Shown here piece by piece: positions 7,858-16,088 of a stretch of 36,936 nt of DNA. This DNA is from Marinosulfonomonas sp. (GTDB taxonomy: Bacteria; Pseudomonadota; Alphaproteobacteria; Rhodobacterales; Rhodobacteraceae). The position numbers and the translations under genes are program-made. The DNA lies in the NCBI GenBank assembly GCA_015488685.1, contig WFNH01000075.1:1-36936 (forward strand), in the 5' to 3' direction. Positions within the stretch are counted from its first letter, which is position 1. Each line of letters opens with the position of its first letter. Below the pieces are notes generated by a model. That model saw nothing but the letters and a program-made list of their open reading frames with translations, made no database searches and was not told the origin of the DNA.

Positions 7858-9054
7858 ATGCTTGCTGGAAAACGCGTTTTGTTGATCATCGGCGGTGGGA
7901 TTGCTGCGTTCAAATCTCTGGATCTGATCCGGCGGTTGCGCGAACGCGGGGCCACTGTGGTGCCGGTCCTGACGCGGGCGGGTGAGGAATTTGTCACGCC
8001 GCTGTCCGCCTCGGCGCTGGCGGCGCAGAAGGTGTATCGTGATCTGTTCGATCTGACCGACGAGGCCGAGATGGGACATATCGAATTGTCCCGCGATGCC
8101 GATCTGGTGGTGGTGGCCCCGGCCACGGCCGATCTGATGGGCAAGATGGCGGCGGGGCTGGCGAATGATCTGGCCTCGACCCTGTTGATGGCCACCGACA
8201 AGCGGGTGCTGATCGCGCCGGCGATGAATGTGCGGATGTGGGAGCATCCGGCGACCCAAAGGAACATCGACACCCTGAAAGGCGATGGCGTGCTGTTTGT
8301 CGGCCCGAACGAGGGCAACATGGCCTGTGGCGAATTCGGCCCCGGACGCATGGCCGAACCGCTGGAAATTGTCGCGGCGGTGCAGGCGGCGATTGCGGAT
8401 GGGCCTATGAAAGGCAAGCATGTGTTGGTGACATCAGGACCAACGCACGAACCGATTGATCCGGTGCGCTACATCGCCAACCGCTCTAGCGGGGCGCAAG
8501 GGACAGCTATTGCGCGGGCGCTGGCGGCGCTAGGCGCGGATGTGACGTTTGTCACGGGGCCAGCGGATGTGGCGCGGCCCGAAGGGGTGCGGGTGATCGA
8601 GGTGCAGACGGCACGCGAAATGCTGGAGGCGGTGCAGGGGGCCTTGCCTGCGGATGCGGCGGTGTTTGCGGCGGCGGTGGCGGATTGGCGGGTGGAAAAT
8701 GCGTCCGGCTCCAAGATCAAGAAGGACGGCAAGGGCAGCCTGCCGAAACTGGAATTTGCCGAGAACCCCGATATTCTGGCCACGGTCAGCCGGATGAAAA
8801 AGGGGCGGCCTGCGCTGGTGGTGGGCTTTGCGGCGGAAACGGATGATGTGGTGGAAAACGCCAGTGCCAAACGCAAACGCAAGGGCTGTGACTGGATCGT
8901 TGCCAATGATGTGTCGCCGGAAACGGGCATCATGGGCGGGGATGAAAACGCGGTGGTGGTGATTTCGGACGATGGGGCAGATGTTTGGCCGCGTATGGGC
9001 AAGGATCAGGTGGCAGGGCGGCTGGCGGCGGCGATTGCTAAAGCGTTGGGATAA
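7858..9054 (+). CDS. coaBC: CoaBC, phosphopantothenoylcysteine decarboxylase / phosphopantothenate-cysteine ligase
   Basis: A 398-residue bifunctional enzyme for two central steps of coenzyme A synthesis. The N-terminal flavin-dependent CoaC half (about 1-180) has IIGGGIAAFKSLDLIRRL, the active-site His74 (MGHIELSRDADL), PAMN at 121-124 and the substrate-clamp Cys157 in ACGEFGPGRM. The C-terminal CoaB half starts with VLVTSGPTHEPIDPVRYIAN and includes AAVADWRVENASGSKIKK. The ATG at 7858 is chosen over an in-frame TTG at 7843 because GAAAGGG lies 6-7 bases upstream and the ATG product begins at the usual position. The stop codon touches a repeat element (9053-9101), with dut just beyond. Confidence 0.97.
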   Translation: MLAGKRVLLIIGGGIAAFKSLDLIRRLRERGATVVPVLTRAGEEFVTPLSASALAAQKVYRDLFDLTDEAEMGHIELSRDADLVVVAPATADLMGKMAAGLANDLASTLLMATDKRVLIAPAMNVRMWEHPATQRNIDTLKGDGVLFVGPNEGNMACGEFGPGRMAEPLEIVAAVQAAIADGPMKGKHVLVTSGPTHEPIDPVRYIANRSSGAQGTAIARALAALGADVTFVTGPADVARPEGVRVIEVQTAREMLEAVQGALPADAAVFAAAVADWRVENASGSKIKKDGKGSLPKLEFAENPDILATVSRMKKGRPALVVGFAAETDDVVENASAKRKRKGCDWIVANDVSPETGIMGGDENAVVVISDDGADVWPRMGKDQVAGRLAAAIAKALG

Positions 9055-9101
9055 GAGATTCCATGCGCTTCGCGCGAGGATATTTATAGAACAAAGATGG
9101 G
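9053..9101 (+). repeat. Conserved intergenic repeat, copy 1
   Basis: This stretch between coaBC and dut matches 25181-25227. AAGAGATTC-N-ATGC (9053-9066) aligns with one mismatch. A variable GC-rich middle follows with a 2-nt length difference. Then GGATATTTAT-N-GAACAAAGATGGG (9078-9101) aligns over 24 nt with one mismatch. It begins in the coaBC stop codon and ends 9 bp before the dut start. Neither copy is a clear hairpin. A shared promoter, processing or protein-binding signal is possible. Confidence 0.7.
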
Positions 9102-9110
9102 GATGATGGT

Positions 9111-9572
9111 GTGGTAACTGTGAGCTTTGCATGGCTTGAGGGGGCGGATCAGGCGCTGGGTTTGCCGTCTTATGAAACCGCAGGCGCGGCGGGTGCGGAT
9201 TTGCGGGCAAATTTCCCCGAGGGCGAGCGTGGCGGACTGGTGATAAAACCCGGTGTGCGCGCGCTGGTGCCGACGGGGTTACGGCTGGAAATACCGCAAG
9301 GGTTTGAGGTGCAGATCAGGCCGCGCTCGGGGCTTGCGTTGAAACACGGGATTACACTGCCCAACAGTCCGGGCACGATTGACAGCGATTATCGCGGGCC
9401 GTTGGGGGTAATCCTGCTGAACGCGGGGGATCAGCCCTTTGCTGTAAACCACGGTGACAGGATTGCGCAGATGGTGGTGGCCCCTGTGGTGCAGGCACAG
9501 TTTGAACTAGTCATGGAACTGGGCGAAACCGCGCGCGGCGAAGGTGGCTTTGGGTCAACGGGGCGCGGTTAG
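9111..9572 (+). CDS. dut: Deoxyuridine 5'-triphosphate nucleotidohydrolase (dUTPase)
   Basis: A 153-residue trimeric dUTPase that converts dUTP to dUMP and pyrophosphate, keeping uracil out of DNA and feeding dTMP synthesis. All five family motifs can be read in order: [11 protein letters not shown] (1), [12 protein letters not shown] (2), [18 protein letters not shown] (3), GDRIAQMVV (4) and [11 protein letters not shown] (5). The start is GTG at 9111; the product has the usual N-terminal strand [10 protein letters not shown]. The stop overlaps the GTG start of the next gene by one base. It sits directly after coaBC, a common neighbour in bacteria. Confidence 0.96.
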   Translation: MVTVSFAWLEGADQALGLPSYETAGAAGADLRANFPEGERGGLVIKPGVRALVPTGLRLEIPQGFEVQIRPRSGLALKHGITLPNSPGTIDSDYRGPLGVILLNAGDQPFAVNHGDRIAQMVVAPVVQAQFELVMELGETARGEGGFGSTGRG

Positions 9573-10624
9573 TGGGCGTTGTTCTGGCGCTGATGGCGGG
9601 CCTATGGGGTTTGGGCGCAGTGATGAAGGTGGCCCCTGCCAAGCGATGGTTTTTGATCGGGCTGGTATATCTGGCCGTGATGTCGGTTCATCTGGTGTTG
9701 CCCGAAGGGGTGCCGTTACGGCTGGCGACAGGTGGATCGGTGCGGCCCTGGCTGATTTTGGGCGGAATCCTTGCCGTAGTGGTTGCGTATCGCGCCGTTC
9801 TGCGTCAGCTTCGCGCCAAAGCCCAAGACAGAGTTGCCGAGATGACAGAAACCACACCCAAGCCCACATTTTCCAATGTCGAACTGGACCGTTACGCCCG
9901 CCACATCATGCTGCGCGAAATCGGTGGGGCGGGGCAGAAGAAGTTGAAAAACGCCCATGTGCTGGTGATCGGGGCAGGCGGGCTGGGGTCGCCGGTGCTG
10001 CTGTATCTGGCGGCGGCGGGTGTGGGGACCATCGGTATTGTCGATGACGATGCGGTGGACAATTCCAACCTGCAACGCCAAGTGATCCATCGCGATGCCG
10101 ATATCGGTATGCCCAAGGTGTTTTCCGCCGAGGCGGCAATGAAGGCGCAGAACCCGAAGGTCGAGGTGCGCCCCTATCACCGGCGGCTGGATCAGGATAA
10201 CGCGGTCGATCTGTTTGCCGGTTATGATCTGGTACTGGACGGCACCGACAATTTCGACACCCGCTATCTGGTGAACCGCACCTGTGTGGCGCTGGGCCTG
10301 CCGCTGATTGCCGGCGCGATCACCCAGTGGGAGGGGCAGATCAGCGTCTATCACCCCGCCGAAGGCGCGCCCTGTTATCAATGCGTGTTCCCCGAGGCCC
10401 CCGCCGCCGGACTGGCGCCCAGTTGCGCCGAGGCTGGTGTGGTTGGCCCCTTGCCCGGGGTGATCGGCACGATGATGGCGGTTGAAGCGGTGAAAGAAAT
10501 AACAGGAGCCGGTGCGCCGCTAAAAGGCGAGATGTTGATTTATGATGCGCTCTATGCCGAAACCCGCAAGATCAGGATTAATCCGCGCCCCGATTGCCCG
10601 ATCTGCGGCGGGAAATCGGTTTAA
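9572..10624 (+). CDS. moeB: MoeB/ThiF/HesA-type adenylyltransferase with N-terminal membrane domain
   Basis: A 350-residue protein with two parts. Residues 1-80 hold about three hydrophobic segments (roughly 4-19, 26-43, 58-74) and a basic linker. From about residue 100 it is a typical MoeB/ThiF E1-like enzyme: ELDRYARHIMLREIG, VIGAGGLGSPVLLYLAAAG (nucleotide loop), DDDAVDNSNLQRQ, DGTDNFDTRYLVN, and zinc cysteines CYQC (268-271) and CPIC (342-345). MoeB adenylates the C-terminal Gly of MoaD for molybdopterin synthesis; ThiF does so for ThiS. The GTG start at 9572 overlaps the dut stop. An internal ATG at 9842 (Met91) could give a soluble form. The membrane part is unusual against the textbook enzyme. 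Confidence 0.88.
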   Translation: MGVVLALMAGLWGLGAVMKVAPAKRWFLIGLVYLAVMSVHLVLPEGVPLRLATGGSVRPWLILGGILAVVVAYRAVLRQLRAKAQDRVAEMTETTPKPTFSNVELDRYARHIMLREIGGAGQKKLKNAHVLVIGAGGLGSPVLLYLAAAGVGTIGIVDDDAVDNSNLQRQVIHRDADIGMPKVFSAEAAMKAQNPKVEVRPYHRRLDQDNAVDLFAGYDLVLDGTDNFDTRYLVNRTCVALGLPLIAGAITQWEGQISVYHPAEGAPCYQCVFPEAPAAGLAPSCAEAGVVGPLPGVIGTMMAVEAVKEITGAGAPLKGEMLIYDALYAETRKIRINPRPDCPICGGKSV

Positions 10625-10694
10625 TTTCCTTGCCTTGGGCGATGGATTAATCATACTCGCGCTCAACGTATAACCAAAATCGGGGGATTCTTTT

Positions 10695-11486
10695 ATGAAA
10701 CTACTTGTTTCCATTGCAGCCATAGCCACGGCGGCCTTTACAACATTTGCATTTGCAGCCGACCTGCCTGATCTGGGCGGCAAAGAGGTGGTCGTTGTTA
10801 CCGAAAACGCCTATCCGCCGCTGCAATTTGTCGATCCGGCGTCAGGCGAGGCAATCGGCTGGGAATATGACGCGATGGCCGAGATCGCCAAGCGAATCAA
10901 CATCACGGTGACATACGAAAACATCAGCTGGGATGCGATGATCCCCGCTGTGTCGGAAGGTCAGTTTGATCTGGGCATGACCGGAATCACGATCCGTGAT
11001 GACCGCAAGGAAAAGGTGGATTTTTCCGACCCTTACATGCGCAGTGAAATGGTGATGATGGTGCGTGGCGACGAGGACAGATTCACCGACGCCAAAAGCT
11101 TTGCTGCCAATGACGATCTGCTGATGGCCGCACAGCCCGGCACAACGCCATTCTATGTCGGTGTTTATGATGTGCTGGACGGCAATGAATCCAACCCGCG
11201 TATCAAGCTGTTTGAAACCTTCGGGGCAACCGTTCAGGCACTGAAAACTGGCGATGTCGATCTGGTGCTGACCGACGGCACGGCAGGGGCCGGATATGTG
11301 GCGGCGTCGGATGGCGGGCTAAAGATCGTTGGCGAAAAACTGGGCACCGAGGATTTCGGGTTCATCTTCCCCAAAGGCTCGGATCTGGTTGGGCCTATCA
11401 ATGCCGCGATTGCCGATATGAAGGCTGACGGCACGATTGATGCGCTGAACAAGAAATGGTTCCTTGATTATAAAATGGGCGGCTAA
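10695..11486 (+). CDS. Polar amino-acid ABC transporter, periplasmic binding protein
   Basis: A 263-residue SBP_bac_3 family protein with a Sec signal peptide ending FTTFAFA, cleaved at about residue 21. The mature part has [16 protein letters not shown], the early family strand, and the signature [14 protein letters not shown]. Further on are [20 protein letters not shown], with [18 protein letters not shown]-type wording of the ligand cleft, and a C-terminal [17 protein letters not shown]. It binds a polar or charged amino acid in the periplasm; the ligand cannot be named from sequence. The start ATG follows GGGGGATT. A strong terminator lies between it and the permease gene, which would keep binding-protein mRNA in excess. 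Confidence 0.92.
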   Translation: MKLLVSIAAIATAAFTTFAFAADLPDLGGKEVVVVTENAYPPLQFVDPASGEAIGWEYDAMAEIAKRINITVTYENISWDAMIPAVSEGQFDLGMTGITIRDDRKEKVDFSDPYMRSEMVMMVRGDEDRFTDAKSFAANDDLLMAAQPGTTPFYVGVYDVLDGNESNPRIKLFETFGATVQALKTGDVDLVLTDGTAGAGYVAASDGGLKIVGEKLGTEDFGFIFPKGSDLVGPINAAIADMKADGTIDALNKKWFLDYKMGG

Positions 11487-11507
11487 TCGCCTGATATAAA
11501 AGGATTG

Positions 11508-11535
11508 CCCCGGCCGGATGTGCCGGGGTTTTTTT
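11508..11535 (+). terminator. Rho-independent terminator / attenuator between binding protein and permease
   Basis: A perfect 7-bp GC-only stem, CCCCGGC (11508-11514) with GCCGGGG (11522-11528), loop CGGATGT, followed by seven T (11529-11535). It lies 21 bp after the binding-protein stop and 5 bp before the permease ATG at 11541. Partial read-through would give more binding protein than permease, the usual stoichiometry. Confidence 0.88.
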
Positions 11536-11540
11536 GGTTA

Positions 11541-12335
11541 ATGATTACACCCCCTTCCCAAGACAAGGATTTCCCCTATTGGCTGGTTCTGGCCGGTGGG
11601 TTGGGCGTCTATCTGATGTATCGCGTGGCGGCGGATGACCTGTATGCGCAGGTTTTGAACACCCTGTCGCGCGGCATCGGTATGACGATTTTTGTCACCT
11701 TGGTGGCCTTTACCATGGCATCGTTTTTCGGGCTGTTGCTGGCGGTTGGCACCATGTCGCGGTTCATCGTTTTCCGGCAGGTCGCGCGGTTTTACATCGA
11801 GATTATTCGCGGCATCCCGATGATCGTTCTGCTGTTGTATGTGGCCTTTGTATTTGGTCCGGCACTGGTGCATTTCTGGAACTGGATTGCCGAGGGACTG
11901 GGGTTTGATCCGATCCGCACGCGGGATTTTTCGCTGATGTGGCGGGCGATCATTGCGCTGATGATCGGCTATTCCGCCTTTATCGCCGAGGTGTTTCGCG
12001 CTGGCCTGTTGTCGGTGGACGAGGGGCAGATCGAGGCGGCCAAGGCGCTGGGGCTAAGTGGCTGGCACCGGTTCCGGTTTATCGTTTTCCCGCAGGCGTT
12101 CCGCACCATCATGCCACCACTTGGCAATGATTTCATTGCGATGATCAAGGATTCATCGCTGGTGTCGGTGCTGGGGGTTTCGGACATTGCGCAATTGGGC
12201 AAGGTGACGGCTTCGGGCAATTTCCGCTATTTTGAAACCTACAATGTAGTGGCGCTGCTGTATCTGATCATGACGGTTTCCCTGTCGCTGCTACTGCGCA
12301 GGTTGGAACGCAAGATGCGGTCGAAATACCCGTAA
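11541..12335 (+). CDS. Polar amino-acid ABC transporter permease
   Basis: A 264-residue inner-membrane permease of the His/Glu/Gln/Arg family. Hydrophobic helices can be seen at about 13-30, 46-70, 92-110, 136-155 and 232-252. The EAA loop that contacts the ATPase reads EAAKALGLSGWHRFRFIVFP and continues QAFRTIMPPLGNDFI. The ATG at 11541 is taken as the start; an upstream TTG at 11505 would place the terminator hairpin inside the gene and add no conserved sequence. The Shine-Dalgarno is weak (GGTTA). No ATP-binding subunit is encoded beside it, and the next gene is a peptidase 55 bp on. The ATPase must come from elsewhere. Confidence 0.92.
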   Translation: MITPPSQDKDFPYWLVLAGGLGVYLMYRVAADDLYAQVLNTLSRGIGMTIFVTLVAFTMASFFGLLLAVGTMSRFIVFRQVARFYIEIIRGIPMIVLLLYVAFVFGPALVHFWNWIAEGLGFDPIRTRDFSLMWRAIIALMIGYSAFIAEVFRAGLLSVDEGQIEAAKALGLSGWHRFRFIVFPQAFRTIMPPLGNDFIAMIKDSSLVSVLGVSDIAQLGKVTASGNFRYFETYNVVALLYLIMTVSLSLLLRRLERKMRSKYP

Positions 12336-12390
12336 GGGCTGGACCTTGCTTTGTCATGGTCCTAGCGTGGCGGACAAAGGAGATTCCCCC

Positions 12391-14403
12391 ATGACCAACC
12401 CGCTTTTGTCCCGATGGGCCACACCGTTTCAACTGCCGCCATTTGCCGATATTTCGGATAAGGATTTTGCCCCCGCGTTTGATACGGCAATAACCGAGGC
12501 GCGGGAAAATACTGTTGCGATTGCGGATAATCCCGATGCCCCGACATTTGCAAACACCATCGAAGCGCTGGAGTTGGCCGAGGAATCCTTAAGCCGTGTT
12601 TTGTCGGTATTTTACAATCTGGCAGGGGCGGACAGCACCAAGAAACGCGAAGAATTGCAGCGGGAATTCTCGCCAAAACTGGCTGCCTATTCTTCGGAAA
12701 TCACTATGAACGAGGCCCTGTTCCAGCGGGTCGAAACCTTGTGGCAACAACGCGACGATCTGGGGCTGACAGATGAACAGGCGCGGGTTTTGATGTTGCA
12801 CCGGCGCTGGTTTGTGCGGTCAGGGGCACAGTTGCAGGGGGCGGCGCGTGACCGGTTGAAACAGGTGCTGGAACGGCTGGCAGTATTGGGCACGCAGTTC
12901 AGCCAGAACCTGTTGGCGGATGAACGGGACTGGTTCATGGAACTGGGGCCGGATGATCTGGACGGTCTGCCCGATTTCCTACTGGATGCCGCCAAAGGGG
13001 CTGCAACGGAAAAGGGTGTGCAAGGCCACGTCATCACCCTGTCGCGATCTCTGATTACGCCATTTCTACAATTTTCCACCCGCCGCGATTTGCGGCAAAA
13101 GGCCTATGAAGCCTTTGTTGCGCGGGGCGCCAATGGGGGCGAAACCGACAACCGTGCCATCGCCGCCGAAACGCTGGCGTTGCGGCAGGAACGGGCGGAA
13201 TTACTGGGGTATCAGGATTTCGCGTCCTACAAGCTGGAAACCGAGATGGCCAAGACGCCCGAAGCGGTGCGTGATTTGCTGATGCAGGTTTGGGAACCGG
13301 CCAAGGCGGCGGCCAACCGTGATGCGGAAATTCTGGCCGACATGATGCATGCCGATGGCATCAATGGCGAGTTGGAGGCTTGGGATTGGCGTTATTATTC
13401 CGAAAAACGCCGCAAGGCCGAGCATGATCTGGACGAGGCCGAGATCAAACCCTACCTGCAACTGGACCGGATGATCGAGGCCGCCTTTGACAGCGCAAAC
13501 CGCCTGTTCGGGCTGGAATTTGAACCGCTGGACGTGCCGCTCTATCACGAGGATGCCCGCGCGTGGGAGGTGACGCGGGGCGGCAAGCATGTGGCGGTGT
13601 TCATCGGTGATTATTTCGCCCGTGGGTCAAAACGCTCCGGCGCGTGGTGTTCGGCGATGCGCAGCCAGCGTAAACTGGGCGGGGATCAGCGCTCGATCGT
13701 GGTGAATGTCTGCAACTTCACCAAGGGCGATCCGGCGCTTTTGTCGTTTGACGATGCCCGCACCCTGTTCCACGAATTCGGCCATGCGCTGCACCAGATG
13801 CTGTCGGATGTGACTTATGAATCCGTGTCCGGCACGTCCGTGGCGCGGGATTTCGTGGAATTGCCCAGCCAACTGTATGAACACTGGCTGGAGGTGCCCG
13901 AAGTGCTGCAAAAATTCGTCACCCACGCCCAAACCGGCGAACCGATGCCTGCGGACCTGTTGAAACGTCTTCTGGCGGCGGGGACCTATGATATGGGATT
14001 TTCGACGGTGGAATATGTGGCCTCGGCGCTGGTTGATCTGGAGTTCCACAACGGCGCGGCGCCAACCGACCCGATGGCAAAACAGGCCGAGGTTCTGGAT
14101 GGTATCGGCATGCCCCACGCAATCCGAATGCGCCACGCCACGCCGCAATTCGCGCATGTGTTTTCCGGCGACGGCTATTCCAGCGCCTACTACAGCTATA
14201 TGTGGAGCGAAGTAATGGATGCAGATGCGTTCGAGGCGTTTGAGGACGCGGGCGGCGCGTTCGATCCCGAGATGGCGAAACGGCTGGAGAAGCACATCCT
14301 GTCGGCAGGCGGTTCACGCGACCCCGAGGAACTATACACCGCGTTTCGCGGGCGGATGCCGGGGGTGAAGGCGTTGTTGAAAGGGCGCGGGCTTATTCCC
14401 TGA
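12391..14403 (+). CDS. M3 family oligopeptidase / peptidyl-dipeptidase (Dcp/OpdA-like)
   Basis: A 670-residue zinc metallopeptidase of family M3, acting on short peptides in the cytoplasm (no signal peptide). The zinc-binding HEFGH motif is at residues 461-465 in ARTLFHEFGHALHQML. The third ligand is Glu490 in DFVELPSQLYEHW. The C-terminal region GDGYSSAYYSYMWSEVMDAD carries the Tyr residues typical of the substrate-binding loop. The ATG at 12391 is chosen because AAAGGAG lies 8-9 bases upstream; the 15 extra codons upstream are not conserved-looking. Length fits peptidyl-dipeptidase Dcp and oligopeptidase A alike. It may recycle peptides. The last 11 bp overlap a convergent gene. Confidence 0.95.
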   Translation: MTNPLLSRWATPFQLPPFADISDKDFAPAFDTAITEARENTVAIADNPDAPTFANTIEALELAEESLSRVLSVFYNLAGADSTKKREELQREFSPKLAAYSSEITMNEALFQRVETLWQQRDDLGLTDEQARVLMLHRRWFVRSGAQLQGAARDRLKQVLERLAVLGTQFSQNLLADERDWFMELGPDDLDGLPDFLLDAAKGAATEKGVQGHVITLSRSLITPFLQFSTRRDLRQKAYEAFVARGANGGETDNRAIAAETLALRQERAELLGYQDFASYKLETEMAKTPEAVRDLLMQVWEPAKAAANRDAEILADMMHADGINGELEAWDWRYYSEKRRKAEHDLDEAEIKPYLQLDRMIEAAFDSANRLFGLEFEPLDVPLYHEDARAWEVTRGGKHVAVFIGDYFARGSKRSGAWCSAMRSQRKLGGDQRSIVVNVCNFTKGDPALLSFDDARTLFHEFGHALHQMLSDVTYESVSGTSVARDFVELPSQLYEHWLEVPEVLQKFVTHAQTGEPMPADLLKRLLAAGTYDMGFSTVEYVASALVDLEFHNGAAPTDPMAKQAEVLDGIGMPHAIRMRHATPQFAHVFSGDGYSSAYYSYMWSEVMDADAFEAFEDAGGAFDPEMAKRLEKHILSAGGSRDPEELYTAFRGRMPGVKALLKGRGLIP

Positions 14404-14908
14404 TCTCGTCCGGCTTTACACCCCAAAGCGCCGATTTACGTGCCCAGCCGCGTTGGCCATCCACACTTAGCCGGCACCAGTCGATCGTGCATTTCCCAAG
14501 CCGCGCGATCACGCCCATCTCCAGACGGGCGTTTTCCTGTGATTTGGGGTCAGGGCGGGCGTAAAGCGTCAGCAGGTCTTCCTCGACAATCACGGTGCGC
14601 ACACCGGATAGCAGCGAATAATGCACCCAACCGCCTTGACCGTCACGGTCGCGCACCCGGCGCCAATGGCCATATTCGGCGATTATTTCCAGTGGCATGC
14701 CACGGCGTTTGAATACCCAGTCGATGCGGTGGGTCAGGCTGGGGCCGCGTCGCACGTTGCCCTCGGCCGCCTTGAGCGATACAAAGCGCGGGATCGGCAG
14801 GTTGGTGACAGGTCCGCGTTCGCCCCCGTCTGCGACTGTATCGGCGTGGCCAAAGCCCGCGAATCCGCTGACGAAAACAAATGTGATGATGATTGCGACT
14901 ATGCGCAT
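14393..14908 (-). CDS. Exported bacterial SH3-domain protein
   Basis: A 171-residue protein with signal peptide MRIVAIIITFVFVSGFAGFG-HA, cleaved after about residue 22. The mature part holds a bacterial SH3-like domain: VSLKAAEGNVRRGPSLTHRI, WVFKRRGMPLEIIAEYGHWR, RVRDRDGQGGWVHYSLLSG. A second SH3-like half follows (LYARPDPKSQENARLEMGVI, WCRLSVDGQRGWARKSALWG). Such domains often bind cell-wall or protein ligands in the periplasm; the partner is unknown. Met at 14908 is preferred to Met at 14926 because the signal peptide then begins cleanly and AGGA lies upstream. Its 3' end overlaps the M3 peptidase gene by 11 bp. Confidence 0.85.
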   Translation of the reverse strand: MRIVAIIITFVFVSGFAGFGHADTVADGGERGPVTNLPIPRFVSLKAAEGNVRRGPSLTHRIDWVFKRRGMPLEIIAEYGHWRRVRDRDGQGGWVHYSLLSGVRTVIVEEDLLTLYARPDPKSQENARLEMGVIARLGKCTIDWCRLSVDGQRGWARKSALWGVKPDEIRE

Positions 14909-15045
14909 GGGGGAAATCCTGCCCATCTTTACCCGATACCTTGCCTTTTTTGCCTTTTGACCCTCGCGGAGTTCTTGTGCCCCGTCGATTGTTGCGCCAC
15001 TCTACGACCAAAGCTGCGCCAATGAAAGATATATGGGAGTGCATC

Positions 15046-16032
15046 ATGCCCGCTGAACGATTGAGTGTTGTTGTCACGCGACGGTTGCCCGAGGTGGTCG
15101 AGACCCGGATGAAGGAATTGTTCGACGTTGAATTGCGCGAATCGGATGCCCCGATGAGCCGCGATGAAATCGTGGCGGCGATGAAACGGGCCGATGTTCT
15201 GGTGCCTACCCTGACCGATACGGTGGATGCGGCGATGCTGTCGCAGGCAGGGGACAAGCTGCGTCTGATCGCCAATTACGGCGCGGGAATTGATCATATC
15301 GACGTGCAAACCGCCCGCCAGCGCGGGGTGCTGGTGTCCAATACCCCCGGTGTGGTGACCGAAGACACCGCTGATATGACGATGGCGTTGATACTGGCGG
15401 TGACACGGCGGATTCCCGAAGGGCTGGCCTTGATGCAATCCGGTGACTGGCAGGGCTGGGCACCAACCGCGATGTTGGGCGGGCGTCTGGGTGGCCGTCG
15501 GCTGGGAATTCTGGGCATGGGCCGGATCGGGCAGGCGGTGGCGCGGCGCGCGGCGGCTTTCGGGATGCAGGTGCATTACCACAACCGCCACCGGTTGCAC
15601 GCCGATATCGAATCCGAGCTGGAAGCGACCTATTGGGAAAGTCTGGACCAGATGGTGGCACGGATGGATATCATTTCGATCAACTGTCCGCATACGCCCA
15701 GCACCTTCCATCTGATGAACGCGCGGCGTTTGAAACTGATGAAAAAGGATGCGGTGATCGTCAATACATCGCGCGGGGAAGTGATCGACGAAAACGCCCT
15801 GACGCGGATGCTGCGGGCCGGTGATATTGCCGGTGCGGGGCTGGATGTGTTTGAAGGCGGGGCCGACATCAACCCGCGTTTGCAGGCGTTAAAGAACGTG
15901 GTCCTGTTGCCGCATATGGGGTCGGCCACAGTCGAGGGGCGCGCCGAGATGGGCGAGAAGGTGATCATCAACATCAAGACATTTGCCGATGGCCACCGTC
16001 CGCCGGATCAGGTGGTTCCGGCGATGTTGTAG
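15046..16032 (+). CDS. D-2-hydroxyacid dehydrogenase (glyoxylate/hydroxypyruvate reductase-like)
   Basis: A 328-residue NAD(P)H-dependent enzyme of the D-isomer-specific 2-hydroxyacid dehydrogenase family. The catalytic domain start is VVVTRRLPEVVETRM. ANYGAGIDHIDVQTARQRG is the substrate-loop motif. The Rossmann motif GMGRIG is at 157-162, with HNRHRL downstream where an NADP phosphate could be bound by the basic residues. The catalytic residues are Arg243 (NTSRGEVIDE), a Glu near 270 (GLDVFEGG) and His290 (LLPHMGSAT). This pattern suits glyoxylate/hydroxypyruvate reductases, but the exact substrate is uncertain. The ATG at 15046 follows GGGAG with 6-nt spacing. A palindromic terminator-like element begins 3 bp after the stop. 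Confidence 0.92.
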   Translation: MPAERLSVVVTRRLPEVVETRMKELFDVELRESDAPMSRDEIVAAMKRADVLVPTLTDTVDAAMLSQAGDKLRLIANYGAGIDHIDVQTARQRGVLVSNTPGVVTEDTADMTMALILAVTRRIPEGLALMQSGDWQGWAPTAMLGGRLGGRRLGILGMGRIGQAVARRAAAFGMQVHYHNRHRLHADIESELEATYWESLDQMVARMDIISINCPHTPSTFHLMNARRLKLMKKDAVIVNTSRGEVIDENALTRMLRAGDIAGAGLDVFEGGADINPRLQALKNVVLLPHMGSATVEGRAEMGEKVIINIKTFADGHRPPDQVVPAML

Positions 16033-16034
16033 CT

Positions 16035-16077
16035 GTTTTCTTTGAAAGAAAACGGACGAAATCTTTTGAAGATTTCG
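16035..16077. terminator. Double-palindrome element at a convergent junction (copy 2)
   Basis: Two perfect 9-bp palindromes in tandem: GTTTTCTTT (16035-16043) with AAAGAAAAC (16045-16053), one-base centre; and CGAAATCTT (16057-16065) with AAGATTTCG (16069-16077), loop TTG. The 3-nt linker is GGA. It lies exactly between the dehydrogenase stop (+) and the Lrp gene stop (-). A bidirectional terminator is the simplest reading. Confidence 0.75.
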
Positions 16078-16088
16078 GGGCCGCGTCT

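Noticed and set aside
14893-15045. A longer N-terminus for the hydroxyacid dehydrogenase
   Set aside because: The extra 51 codons overlap the signal-peptide region of the SH3 gene, look unlike the family, and the ATG at 15046 has a good GGGAG site.
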